From: Bacteroidales bacterium
Lineage (GTDB): Bacteria > Bacteroidota > Bacteroidia > Bacteroidales > UBA7332
Direction: 5' to 3'
Assembly: GCA_028687995.1 (NCBI GenBank)
Contig: JAQTZA010000001.1
Coordinates: 124,001-188,000, forward strand
Length of the DNA: 64,000 nt
In this document: piece after piece, positions 54,629 through 63,324 of the stretch
Position numbering within the stretch: the stretch's first letter is position 1
Layout of the letters: every line of letters begins with the position of its first letter
Notes under the pieces: generated by a model
What the model saw: only the letters and a program-made list of their open reading frames with translations
What the model was told of the DNA's origin: nothing
The model's database searches: none
Position numbers and translations under genes: made by a program

Positions 54629-56763
54629 TGCTACAACTAACCCAAAAACTCAACAACGGAGAAATGTTAGTACAAGAAGTTCCAGCCCCACAATTAGGCA
54701 AAGGAATGGTATTAATACAAAATCACTATTCACTTATCAGCGCAGGAACCGAAAGCTCAACAGTAAAAGCTGCAAGAAAAAGCTTAATTGGAAAAGCGAA
54801 AGAACGCCCCCAACAAGTTAAACAGGTATTGGACACTTTGGCACAGCAAGGGCCAGTTCAAACATATAGAGCGGTAACAAAGAAACTAGAAGCATACTCT
54901 CCACTTGGTTATTCTTGTTCAGGTCAAGTTATAGCTGTGGCGGATGATGTGACAGAATTCTCAGCTGGGGACTATGTAGCTGCAGCCGGTGTTGGATATG
55001 CCATTCATGCTGAAATTGTTAGTGTGCCAAAAAATTTAGTCGTAAAACTAAAAAATGGCTCCACCCTAAAAGAAGCATCCTACAATACATTAGGTGCCAT
55101 TGCGATGCAAGGTGTTCGTCAAGCCGATCTTCGTTTAGGTGAATCCTGTGCTGTAATTGGATTGGGCTTATTAGGACAATTAGCATGCCTAATGCTTAAA
55201 GCATCTGGGGTTAGAGTTATTGGTATTGATGTCAGTCCTTCCGCTGTTTTACTCGCCCAAAATAATTGCGCTGATCTCGCTTTGGTTCGTAATACCGCAG
55301 GAATTGAAGAGCAGATAGACCAATTCACAAACGGTATTGGAGTTGACTCAGTTATTATAGCAGCGGCAACTGACAGTTTAGATCCAATTAATTTTTCAGG
55401 ATCAATTGCCAGGAAAAAAGGGACTGTAGTTATTTTAGGAGCTGTTCCTACTGGATTTGAACGTGATCCTTTCTGGTATAGGAAAGAACTAGAGTTAAAA
55501 ATGTCATGCTCATATGGTCCAGGGCGCTACGATTTAAATTACGAAGAGAAAGGAATTGACTATCCAGCTGCATATGTTCGTTGGACTGAAAAGCGGAATA
55601 TGGAAGCTTTTCAACAACTCATTTCAGATAAAATCATTGATATTGACTACCTAACTACGCATGTTTTAGATTTTGAGAAATCACCAGATGCTTATGATAT
55701 GATTCTTAATAAAACAGAATCATATCTTGGAGTAGTACTTGAATATGATATAAAAAAATCTCCACAGATACATCAAAAAATTGAGATTAAAACACCAGCA
55801 GCCTCATCAAAAATAAACATTGCATTCATAGGAGCTGGCAGCTACGCACAAGGCAACCTATTACCTAACATCCCTAAAAATGCTAATATAAGTAGAAAGG
55901 GAATTTTAACAAATACTGGAACAACTTCGAAAAGAGTTGCTGAACGATTTGGATTCGAATTTTGCACTTCAAACGAGAAAGAGATACTTGAAAACAAAGA
56001 AATCAATACTGTATTTATCGCCACGCGACATGACTCACATGCAGAGTTTGTTTTAAAATCAATATCCGAGTGGAAAAATATATTTGTTGAAAAACCTATT
56101 TGTTTGACCGCGGAAGAGTTGTACCAAATCGTTGAAAAATATGATGGAAAACATCGCCTATTAGTAGGGTTCAATCGTAGGTTTAGTGCCTTATCAGAAA
56201 CGTTAAAAAAACATATTGGCAGTGGACCTATGTCTATGAATTATAGAATAAATGCTGGGAAGATTCCAAGTGACAATTGGATTCAAGATATGACCATTGG
56301 TGGTGGACGTATAATTGGTGAAGTTTGTCATTTTATTGACTATCTAACTTGGCTAAATGGCAGCTTACCTACTAAAGTTTATGCTGCTGTTTTACCAGAT
56401 GCTAGCAATAACAATGACACGCTTAACATACAATTAAGCTTCTCAAATGGTTCTATAGGGACTGTGTCATACTACGCAAATGGACCTAAGTCTCTCCCGA
56501 AAGAGTATATCGAGGTTTTTCATGCGGGATCTGCAGGGATATTGTCAAACTTCAAAGAGGTACAGCTATTTGGTAAAAAAATAACAAAGAAAAAACTATT
56601 CAATCAAGATAAAGGTCAAAGCCAAATGGTTGAAAAATTTGTAAATTCCATTATTAATGGAACTGAATCACCAATCACATTTGATGAAATAGTCGCCGTT
56701 ACAAAGGCATGCTTTGCTGTAATAGAATCAATACAATCAGGCTTACCTATTAATATTGAATAG
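54628..56763 (+). CDS. Two-domain oxidoreductase: zinc-type alcohol dehydrogenase fused to Gfo/Idh/MocA dehydrogenase
   Basis: 711 aa. The N-terminal ~370 residues are a medium-chain dehydrogenase with GLGLLGQLACLML near 175 as the NAD(P) site. The C-terminal part from ~392 begins INIAFIGAGSYAQGNLLPNI, the Rossmann start of Gfo/Idh/MocA enzymes, with EKPICLTAEEL near 490 and a following sheet domain. The fusion recurs in surface polysaccharide loci next to CapK-like genes. It probably interconverts hydroxyl and keto groups of a sugar nucleotide or of a glycan-linked sugar. Overlaps both neighbours by 1 bp. Confidence 0.88.
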   Translation: MLQLTQKLNNGEMLVQEVPAPQLGKGMVLIQNHYSLISAGTESSTVKAARKSLIGKAKERPQQVKQVLDTLAQQGPVQTYRAVTKKLEAYSPLGYSCSGQVIAVADDVTEFSAGDYVAAAGVGYAIHAEIVSVPKNLVVKLKNGSTLKEASYNTLGAIAMQGVRQADLRLGESCAVIGLGLLGQLACLMLKASGVRVIGIDVSPSAVLLAQNNCADLALVRNTAGIEEQIDQFTNGIGVDSVIIAAATDSLDPINFSGSIARKKGTVVILGAVPTGFERDPFWYRKELELKMSCSYGPGRYDLNYEEKGIDYPAAYVRWTEKRNMEAFQQLISDKIIDIDYLTTHVLDFEKSPDAYDMILNKTESYLGVVLEYDIKKSPQIHQKIEIKTPAASSKINIAFIGAGSYAQGNLLPNIPKNANISRKGILTNTGTTSKRVAERFGFEFCTSNEKEILENKEINTVFIATRHDSHAEFVLKSISEWKNIFVEKPICLTAEELYQIVEKYDGKHRLLVGFNRRFSALSETLKKHIGSGPMSMNYRINAGKIPSDNWIQDMTIGGGRIIGEVCHFIDYLTWLNGSLPTKVYAAVLPDASNNNDTLNIQLSFSNGSIGTVSYYANGPKSLPKEYIEVFHAGSAGILSNFKEVQLFGKKITKKKLFNQDKGQSQMVEKFVNSIINGTESPITFDEIVAVTKACFAVIESIQSGLPINIE

Positions 56764-57947
56764 TGATGACAAAAGAAAATATTTCTTTAATATTCCAAAA
56801 CTTAAAAAAATATTGTGAAAAAGAGCAATTCAAAGGATATGATCCTTTCGATGGACTAAACAGTAAGGTTTTTAGATTTCTTCCAATTCTCAGAAGAATA
56901 GGATTATTTCAACTTCTATGGATTCAATTTTTCAAAAGATCACCAATAAACTTTCGTAGAATTGCTGGAATTGATAAAGAATACAATCCCAAAGGGCTTG
57001 GATTATTCCTTTCAGGCTATTGTAATCTTTATAAAATAGATCCTTCTGATGAGAATCTTGCAAAAATAAATTTCCTTGTTGCAGAAATAAAAAACTGCCA
57101 GTCAGTTGGTTACTCAGGGGCTTGCTGGGGATATAATTTCGATTGGCAATCTAAAGCTTTTTTTCAACCAAAGGGAACTCCAAGCGTAGTTGTCAGTTCT
57201 TTCATTGGTTGCGCGTTACTTGATTCTTATGAGATCACGAATGATCCTGAAATCTTAACATTTGTTCGAACTACCTGTAATTTTATACTAAATGATTTGA
57301 ATAGAACATATGATAGTGATAACGATTTTTCATTCTCATACAGTCCCGAAGATAAGACGCAAGTATTTAATGCTTCATTGTTAGGAGTAAGACTACTTAG
57401 TAGAATCTATTTTTACACAAAGGAATCCTTACTTATCGAAGAATCTCGAAAAGCTGTTTCTTATGTATGCAAACATCAACAATCGAATGGAGCATGGGCT
57501 TACAGTCCGCTTCCTTTTCACAGTTGGATTGATAATTTTCACACTGGGTACAATTTAGAGTGTATTTACACTTACCAATTGATTTCAGGAGACACATCCT
57601 TTTCAGAATGCATTGACAAAGGATTACATTATTATCTTACTACATTCTTCGAAGAATCTGGTATGCCCAGATATTATAATAATTCTCTTTATCCTATTGA
57701 TATGCACACAACAGCTCAACTTATTGTCACGCTTAGTAAGATGAATCTACTTGAGAATCATATTGAGTTAGTTGATAAGGTTCTGAATTGGAGTATTTCA
57801 AATATGAGAGATAAAAAACAAGGCTATTTCTATTATTATAAAGAAAAATATTTCACAATTAAAATCCCATATATGCGATGGATTCAAGCTTGGATGTTTT
57901 TAGGTTTTACTCATTATCAATTAAATATCACACACACAAATAATTAA
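56763..57947 (+). CDS. Alpha/alpha toroid protein of polysaccharide loci, function unknown
   Basis: 394 aa, no signal peptide, overlapping the preceding gene by 1 bp. The sequence has repeated helix pairs with small and aromatic residues at their ends (NPKGLGLFLSGYCNLYK, SGACWGYNFDWQSKAFFQPKGTPSVVVSSFIG, QQSNGAWAYSPLPFHSWIDNFHTGYNLECI), the look of the (alpha/alpha)6 toroid of prenyl/squalene cyclase and heparinase N-terminal folds. Such proteins sit beside the CapK/two-domain dehydrogenase pair in other loci. I cannot name a reaction. Confidence 0.7.
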   Translation: MMTKENISLIFQNLKKYCEKEQFKGYDPFDGLNSKVFRFLPILRRIGLFQLLWIQFFKRSPINFRRIAGIDKEYNPKGLGLFLSGYCNLYKIDPSDENLAKINFLVAEIKNCQSVGYSGACWGYNFDWQSKAFFQPKGTPSVVVSSFIGCALLDSYEITNDPEILTFVRTTCNFILNDLNRTYDSDNDFSFSYSPEDKTQVFNASLLGVRLLSRIYFYTKESLLIEESRKAVSYVCKHQQSNGAWAYSPLPFHSWIDNFHTGYNLECIYTYQLISGDTSFSECIDKGLHYYLTTFFEESGMPRYYNNSLYPIDMHTTAQLIVTLSKMNLLENHIELVDKVLNWSISNMRDKKQGYFYYYKEKYFTIKIPYMRWIQAWMFLGFTHYQLNITHTNN

Positions 57948-57953
57948 TGAAAT

Positions 57954-59123
57954 ATGAAAAAAATCCTTCTCGTATTTGGAACTAGGCCTGAAGCAATAAA
58001 AATGGCACCTTTAGTAAAACAACTCCAATCGCAACCTGAAAAATTCGAAACAGTAGTGGCTGTAACTGGTCAGCATCGTGAAATGTTGGATCAAGTGCTA
58101 CGTATTTTCGATATTGTACCCGATTATGACTTAGCAATTATGAAAGCTGGCCAAGATTTATACGATATTACCGCTCGTGTACTAACAGGTATGAGAGATA
58201 TACTGAAAGAGGTGAAACCAGACATCGTATTAGTACACGGAGATACTACAACCTCAACGGCTACAGCAATGGCAGCTTTCTATCAGCAGATACCAGTAGG
58301 GCATATCGAAGCAGGGTTACGCACACACGATATATACAGTCCATGGCCTGAAGAGATGAATAGACAAATAACAGGTCGAATTGCAAACTATCACTTTGCA
58401 CCTACTCCTCTAAGTAAGAATAATCTGCTAATAGAAGGAATAAAAGCAGAATCAATATTTGTTACAGGAAATACCGTGATTGATGCACTAAAAAAGGTTA
58501 TTGACAAAATTGATAGTCAAGAAATTTCGCAAGACGACATTTTACAAATTTTAGCTTCTCAAAAAATAAGCAAATCCCTAATCAATAGTTGGACTACCGA
58601 CAGACGTTTGGTTTTAATCACAGGTCATAGACGTGAAAATTTTGGAGATGGATTTATAAATATCTGCCGTGCTATCAAACAATTAGCCGAACAATACCCT
58701 GATGTTGACTTCGTTTATCCAGTGCATCTCAATCCAAATGTATTGAAACCAGTTCATGAGATATTAGGTAATGGTGATGATATATTAAGTAATGTGTATC
58801 TAGTAGAACCACTTGACTACTTACCATTTGTGTTTATGATGAGTAAAAGTTTTTTAGTACTTACAGATTCAGGAGGTATTCAAGAAGAAGCTCCAGGATT
58901 AGGCAAACCAGTATTAGTAATGCGTGACACGACTGAACGACCCGAAGCAGTGACAGCAGGCACGGTTTTACTTGTTGGCACAGATAAAACAAGTATTATT
59001 TGCGAAACTTCGAGATTATTGGACGATAAACAACATTATACTTCTATGGCTCAGGCTTCAAACCCGTATGGAGATGGACAAGCTTGCGTTAGAATTGCTG
59101 AAATACTACATAATTGTAAGTAG
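57954..59123 (+). CDS. wecB: UDP-N-acetylglucosamine 2-epimerase (non-hydrolysing)
   Basis: 389 aa. [13 protein letters not shown] is at residues 8-20, [24 protein letters not shown] near 118, and [29 protein letters not shown] near 302, all diagnostic. It converts UDP-GlcNAc to UDP-ManNAc, the substrate of WecC encoded downstream. It starts 7 bp after the toroid gene and is GC-richer than the cassette before it. Confidence 0.96.
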   Translation: MKKILLVFGTRPEAIKMAPLVKQLQSQPEKFETVVAVTGQHREMLDQVLRIFDIVPDYDLAIMKAGQDLYDITARVLTGMRDILKEVKPDIVLVHGDTTTSTATAMAAFYQQIPVGHIEAGLRTHDIYSPWPEEMNRQITGRIANYHFAPTPLSKNNLLIEGIKAESIFVTGNTVIDALKKVIDKIDSQEISQDDILQILASQKISKSLINSWTTDRRLVLITGHRRENFGDGFINICRAIKQLAEQYPDVDFVYPVHLNPNVLKPVHEILGNGDDILSNVYLVEPLDYLPFVFMMSKSFLVLTDSGGIQEEAPGLGKPVLVMRDTTERPEAVTAGTVLLVGTDKTSIICETSRLLDDKQHYTSMAQASNPYGDGQACVRIAEILHNCK

Positions 59124-59161
59124 TAATCTCACATTTCATACTTAACGTCGCATTTTTTTAC

Positions 59162-59169
59162 TATTTTTG
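59162..59169 (+). promoter_or_regulatory. -7 box before wecC
   Basis: TATTTTTG matches TAnnTTTG and lies 72 bp before the wecC start, in the 117-bp gap after wecB. It suggests an internal promoter for wecC-wecG-lipoprotein-wzi. The -33 element is unclear. Confidence 0.55.
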
Positions 59170-59240
59170 CACCAAATTAACCAATAAACATATTTCAGTT
59201 AGTTTGCTGAATTTATGAATAAAATCAACTATGTCAATTT

Positions 59241-60452
59241 ATGAATTATAATCAAATTTGTTTTATGGGATTAGGCTATATCGGCCTGCCAACTGCTGCT
59301 ATTTCGGCAAGTATAGGACACAAAGTATTGGGTGTAGATATTAATCCAAAGGTAGCCGAAACCATAAACAAAGGAGAAATTCACATAATAGAACCGGGAT
59401 TAGGTAATCTTGTGAAACAAGTTGTCGAAAACGGATCACTACGTGCATCAACATTACCAGAGATAAGCGATGTATATCTAATTGTAGTACCAACCCCTTT
59501 TAAAGGTAATTACGAACCCGACATTTCATTTGTAGAATCTGCCACAAATGCAGTATTACCGCTTTTAAAAGCAGGTGATTTATACATTATTGAATCGACC
59601 TCTCCTGTAGGGACTACGAACAAAATGGCAGAATTAATTTTCGGAAAACGACCAGAGCTTGAGGGTAACATATCGATAGCCTATTGTCCAGAACGTGTAT
59701 TACCAGGCAATGTATTACACGAATTAATACACAACGACAGAGTAATAGGGGGCATTGATGCGCAATCAACGCAAAAAGCACAAGAATTTTATTCAACTTT
59801 TGTTGAAGGAAAACTACATCCCACGAATGCTCGCACTGCAGAAATGTGCAAACTAACAGAAAATTCTTCTCGCGATGTACAAATAGCATTTGCTAATGAA
59901 CTTTCATTAATTTGTGATAAAGCTAATATTAATGTCTGGGAATTAATTGATTTAGCAAATAAACATCCTCGTGTAAATATCTTGCAACCGGGAAGTGGCG
60001 TTGGTGGACATTGCATAGCTGTTGACCCTTATTTCATAACTGCAGAATTTCCACGCGAATCTCAAATTATTGGGAAAGCAAGAGAAATAAATAATTATAA
60101 ATCTTTCTGGTGTGCCGAAAAGATTCGGACATCTATGCTTGAGTTTGAATTAAAGCATGGACGAAAACCATTAGTTGCATTAATGGGATTGGCATTCAAG
60201 CCAAACATCGATGACCTGCGCGAGAGCCCTGCCAAATATATTGCGCAAAAAGTAATGCAATCGGCTCAGGATGGATTTATGGTAGTAGAACCTAATATTG
60301 AAGAACACTCTATCTTTAGACTCACAAAATATGATGAGGCATTTGAAAAAGCAGATATAGTCGCATTCTTGGTTGCTCATAACGAATTCAAGAACTTGAC
60401 TTACAATACAAATAAGGTAATTCTAGATTTTGCAGGCATTTTCAAAAAATAA
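59241..60452 (+). CDS. wecC: UDP-N-acetyl-D-mannosamine dehydrogenase
   Basis: 403 aa. The N-terminal Rossmann GLGYIGLPTAA is near residue 10, ESTSPVGTT near 118, KLTENSSRDVQIAFANELS near 209, and the catalytic Cys is near 257 in GVGGHCIAVDPYF. It oxidises UDP-ManNAc to UDP-ManNAcA. With wecB upstream and the WecG/TagA transferase downstream (28 bp) it forms a ManNAcA branch. Confidence 0.95.
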   Translation: MNYNQICFMGLGYIGLPTAAISASIGHKVLGVDINPKVAETINKGEIHIIEPGLGNLVKQVVENGSLRASTLPEISDVYLIVVPTPFKGNYEPDISFVESATNAVLPLLKAGDLYIIESTSPVGTTNKMAELIFGKRPELEGNISIAYCPERVLPGNVLHELIHNDRVIGGIDAQSTQKAQEFYSTFVEGKLHPTNARTAEMCKLTENSSRDVQIAFANELSLICDKANINVWELIDLANKHPRVNILQPGSGVGGHCIAVDPYFITAEFPRESQIIGKAREINNYKSFWCAEKIRTSMLEFELKHGRKPLVALMGLAFKPNIDDLRESPAKYIAQKVMQSAQDGFMVVEPNIEEHSIFRLTKYDEAFEKADIVAFLVAHNEFKNLTYNTNKVILDFAGIFKK

Positions 60453-60479
60453 TTAACCTCAATAAATAATCTCAATAAG

Positions 60480-61220
60480 ATGAGAATTAATTTCATGGGC
60501 ATTCCTGTAGATGCCTTAACGATGGTTGAAACTATTAATACCATTGACAACGCAATCAGCTCAAAAAAACGAATTAACCATGTTGTTATAAATGCAGGTA
60601 AAGTTGTAGCAATGCAAACAGATAAACAACTTTTCGAAAGTGTTTCAACATGCGATCTAATTAATGCAGACGGACAAAGTATTGTCTGGGCTGCACATTT
60701 TCTTGGTAAGTTTATTCCTGAAAGAGTTGCTGGGGCAGATTTAATGCAACATTTAGTGCACCTTGCATCAATAAAGGGCTATAAATGCTTTTTCTTTGGT
60801 GCTAAAGAGGATATTGTTAAAAAAGTCGTTGACATTTATACTGAAAAATATGGTTCTACTGTTATTGGAGGTTATCGGAATGGCTATTATACTAAAGAAG
60901 ATGAACCATTAATTGCAAATGAAATTGCAAATAGTGGTTCTCAATTATTATTTGTTGCTCTTTCTTCACCAAAGAAAGAAAATTTCTTGTTTGAACATCG
61001 AATAATCCTTGATAAACTTTGTTTCACAATGGGAGTCGGTGGTACATTTGATGTTATTTCTGGACATACTAAGCGAGCACCAATATGGATGCAGAACTTC
61101 GGCCTTGAATGGTTTTATCGTTTTGCTCAAGAACCAAATAGAATGTGGAAAAGATACCTGATTGGTAATAGCAAATTTATTTGGCTACTTTTTAAACATC
61201 GATTCTCTAAAACAGAATAA
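60480..61220 (+). CDS. WecG/TagA/CpsF-family glycosyltransferase
   Basis: 246 aa. The family core NADGQSIVWAAHFLGKFIPERVAGADL is near residue 62, and GVGGTFDVISGHTKRAPIWMQNFGLEWFYRFAQEPNRMWKRYLIGN near 185 is diagnostic. Members transfer ManNAcA (WecG) or ManNAc (TagA) to a lipid-linked GlcNAc. With wecB and wecC next to it, ManNAcA is the likely sugar. The protein is membrane-associated by its basic C terminus, as in TagA. Confidence 0.92.
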   Translation: MRINFMGIPVDALTMVETINTIDNAISSKKRINHVVINAGKVVAMQTDKQLFESVSTCDLINADGQSIVWAAHFLGKFIPERVAGADLMQHLVHLASIKGYKCFFFGAKEDIVKKVVDIYTEKYGSTVIGGYRNGYYTKEDEPLIANEIANSGSQLLFVALSSPKKENFLFEHRIILDKLCFTMGVGGTFDVISGHTKRAPIWMQNFGLEWFYRFAQEPNRMWKRYLIGNSKFIWLLFKHRFSKTE

Positions 61221-61246
61221 AGTTTACCAATATATCTATTTTTCAA

Positions 61247-61603
61247 ATGAGATTATTGTATTATTTAATACCTATTTTTCTTTTTTTATCATGTAATGCT
61301 GATTACAACACTGATCTTCGTGGTAAATGGCAGCTACAAAAAGAGGTATCGGATTCTAAAACAATACGTATCGATACTATTTTCTACAATTTTGACAATC
61401 ACGTATTTCAAATTCAAACCAAATACGATGCATATTCCTACAATCAACTTTTAGGAAGATTTACTCAAAAAAATGATTCTCTATTTTTAGATTTTGTTGA
61501 TTTTCCAAATATCTCTGCACGACATTATTTGATTAAAAAACTGAGCTCTGAACTTCTTTATTTAAAGAACAACCAAGTTGAACTCCAATTTCGCAAATTC
61601 TAA
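61247..61603 (+). CDS. Small lipocalin-like lipoprotein (paralogue of 34871-35227)
   Basis: 118 aa, the same length as its paralogue. Signal peptide with lipobox FLFLSC (Cys16). The mature part shares DYNTDLRGKWQLQ, DTIFYNFDNHVFQIQ, RFTQKNDSLFLDFVD and the ending ELQFRKF with the copy at 34871-35227. It lies 11 bp before a Wzi paralogue, the same gene order as the other copy but on the opposite strand. The pair probably acts in surface polysaccharide assembly. Confidence 0.8.
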   Translation: MRLLYYLIPIFLFLSCNADYNTDLRGKWQLQKEVSDSKTIRIDTIFYNFDNHVFQIQTKYDAYSYNQLLGRFTQKNDSLFLDFVDFPNISARHYLIKKLSSELLYLKNNQVELQFRKF

Positions 61604-61614
61604 GAAGAGAATGT

Positions 61615-63111
61615 ATGAAATATAAAAGACTTATTGTACTTCTTTCGCTTATAACTTCACTCTTTATTTCTCAAGATTTTTCATCCCAGATTTTGTACAA
61701 AATTGATTACGAAACTATTGTAGGATCGGGTATTAACACACCATTTTGGTTAATAAGTAATCGAAATGGAATCGCATCTTTAGATAACAAAAATGGGTAT
61801 ATTCATATTGGTATCTTAAAAAATTTAGATATAAAGAAACGATTTGATTATGAGTATGGCGTAGATATTATTGAAACAAAAAACTATTCTTCAAAATTCA
61901 TCTTACAACAAGCTTATCTAGATTTAAAATACGAGAAAATAAAAATTACATTTGGTAGTAAAGAAGAAAAAAGCCAATTAAAAAATCAAGCACTTTCTAC
62001 AGGGGGTTTATCATGGTCAGGGAATGCAAGACCAATACCAAACATTCGTTTTTCAATTCCTAAATTCATATCATTCCCATGGCTTTTAAACAATCGACTA
62101 CAAATAAAAGGAAGTCTTGCATATGGCTGGTTTACAGACAACAAGTATCAAAAATCAAAAATTGATATTACACATTCATCCCCAATTAATTTCTACAATA
62201 CCAATGTGCTTTACCATCACAAAGATGCTTTCTTTAAATACAATTTTGATAAAACTTGGTCGTGTATAATTGGCATTGAGATTGAGGCACAATTTGGAGG
62301 CAATCAATACTATATGGAGAAGGATAAATTAATAGAAAACTCTACTCCAGCAACACTTAAACATTATTTTATGGCACTTTTCCCTTTGCCTGGAGACAAC
62401 CAAAGTACAGCAAGTGACCAAGCCTATGTATATGGAAATAATTTAGGCAGCTTACATGCTGTAATAAACTATAAAATAAATAATACAGAAATGAAAGCAT
62501 ATTTAGAAAATCCCTATGAAGATTTTTCAGGAATGAGTAAGCAGAATGGGTTTGATGGTCTTTGGGGTTTAGAATACAAAAATAATACTCAACATGGAAT
62601 TACTGGATTGGTATTAGAATATCTACAAACAACTAATCAGAGCGGCCCGATTCATTGGGCACCACATGATAGTCCAAATTCAAAACTTACAGATCAAGCC
62701 ACGGGACGTGATGATTATTACAACAACTATTTTTATACAGGATGGCAGCATTGGGGAATGACCAATGGCAATCCACTTATAACCTCACCAATCTACAATA
62801 CGAATGGATCACTTCGAATCCAGAATAATCGTGTTAAGGCATACCATTTAGGATTAAGCAATCGTTTCAATCACGCCTTAGATGGCAGGCTATTAATATC
62901 TTTCAGTCAAAACTTTGGTCGTCATTCAAACCCTTTTACTGAGATTAAAGAGTCAAAATCTATGCTTGCGGAATTAAGGTTTTCTCCTTCAAAACTAAAT
63001 GGATGGGTTTTTTCACTGAGTAGTGCATTTGACCATGGCTCTATGTATAGTAATAATCAAGCAATATCCTTAAAAATATCAAAAATAGGAATCATATTCA
63101 AATCAAACTAA
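61615..63111 (+). CDS. Capsule assembly Wzi-family outer membrane protein (paralogue of 33350-34858)
   Basis: 498 aa. Signal peptide at ~1-27, then a beta-barrel-type sequence. It shares with the other copy TPFWLISNRNGIASL, LSTGGLSWSGNARPIPNIRF, NGFDGLWGLEY, YLQTTNQSGPIHWAP and QHWGMTNGNPLITSPIY. Wzi anchors or organises surface polysaccharide. It closes the polysaccharide locus and is followed by a terminator. Confidence 0.9.
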   Translation: MKYKRLIVLLSLITSLFISQDFSSQILYKIDYETIVGSGINTPFWLISNRNGIASLDNKNGYIHIGILKNLDIKKRFDYEYGVDIIETKNYSSKFILQQAYLDLKYEKIKITFGSKEEKSQLKNQALSTGGLSWSGNARPIPNIRFSIPKFISFPWLLNNRLQIKGSLAYGWFTDNKYQKSKIDITHSSPINFYNTNVLYHHKDAFFKYNFDKTWSCIIGIEIEAQFGGNQYYMEKDKLIENSTPATLKHYFMALFPLPGDNQSTASDQAYVYGNNLGSLHAVINYKINNTEMKAYLENPYEDFSGMSKQNGFDGLWGLEYKNNTQHGITGLVLEYLQTTNQSGPIHWAPHDSPNSKLTDQATGRDDYYNNYFYTGWQHWGMTNGNPLITSPIYNTNGSLRIQNNRVKAYHLGLSNRFNHALDGRLLISFSQNFGRHSNPFTEIKESKSMLAELRFSPSKLNGWVFSLSSAFDHGSMYSNNQAISLKISKIGIIFKSN

Positions 63112-63165
63112 TTCTAATAGGATTTATCGAAAATAAAATAGGATGAAACTTGAGTTGAGTCACAT

Positions 63166-63205
63166 AAGCGGTTGCAGTTCAAATTCTACAACCGCTTTTA
63201 TTTTG
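63166..63205 (+). terminator. Terminator of the surface polysaccharide locus
   Basis: AAGCGGTTG (63166-63174) pairs perfectly with CAACCGCTT (63189-63197) across a 14-nt loop, followed by a T-rich tail (TTATTTTG). Confidence 0.8.
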
Positions 63206-63257
63206 TAGAACATACCCATTTTGAGAATAAATCTTGATACAATTATTATGATTATCA

Positions 63258-63288
63258 TTGTCAGATTTGGCATTATTCACTATTTTTG
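63258..63288 (+). promoter_or_regulatory. Bacteroidota promoter for the Mur ligase gene
   Basis: TATTTTTG at 63281-63288 matches the -7 box, with TTG (63258-63260) 20 bp upstream as a partial -33 element. It lies 36 bp before the ATG at 63325. Confidence 0.65.
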
Positions 63289-63324
63289 AATGCTTTTAAA
63301 ATCTTCATTTAAAGACTCAATATC

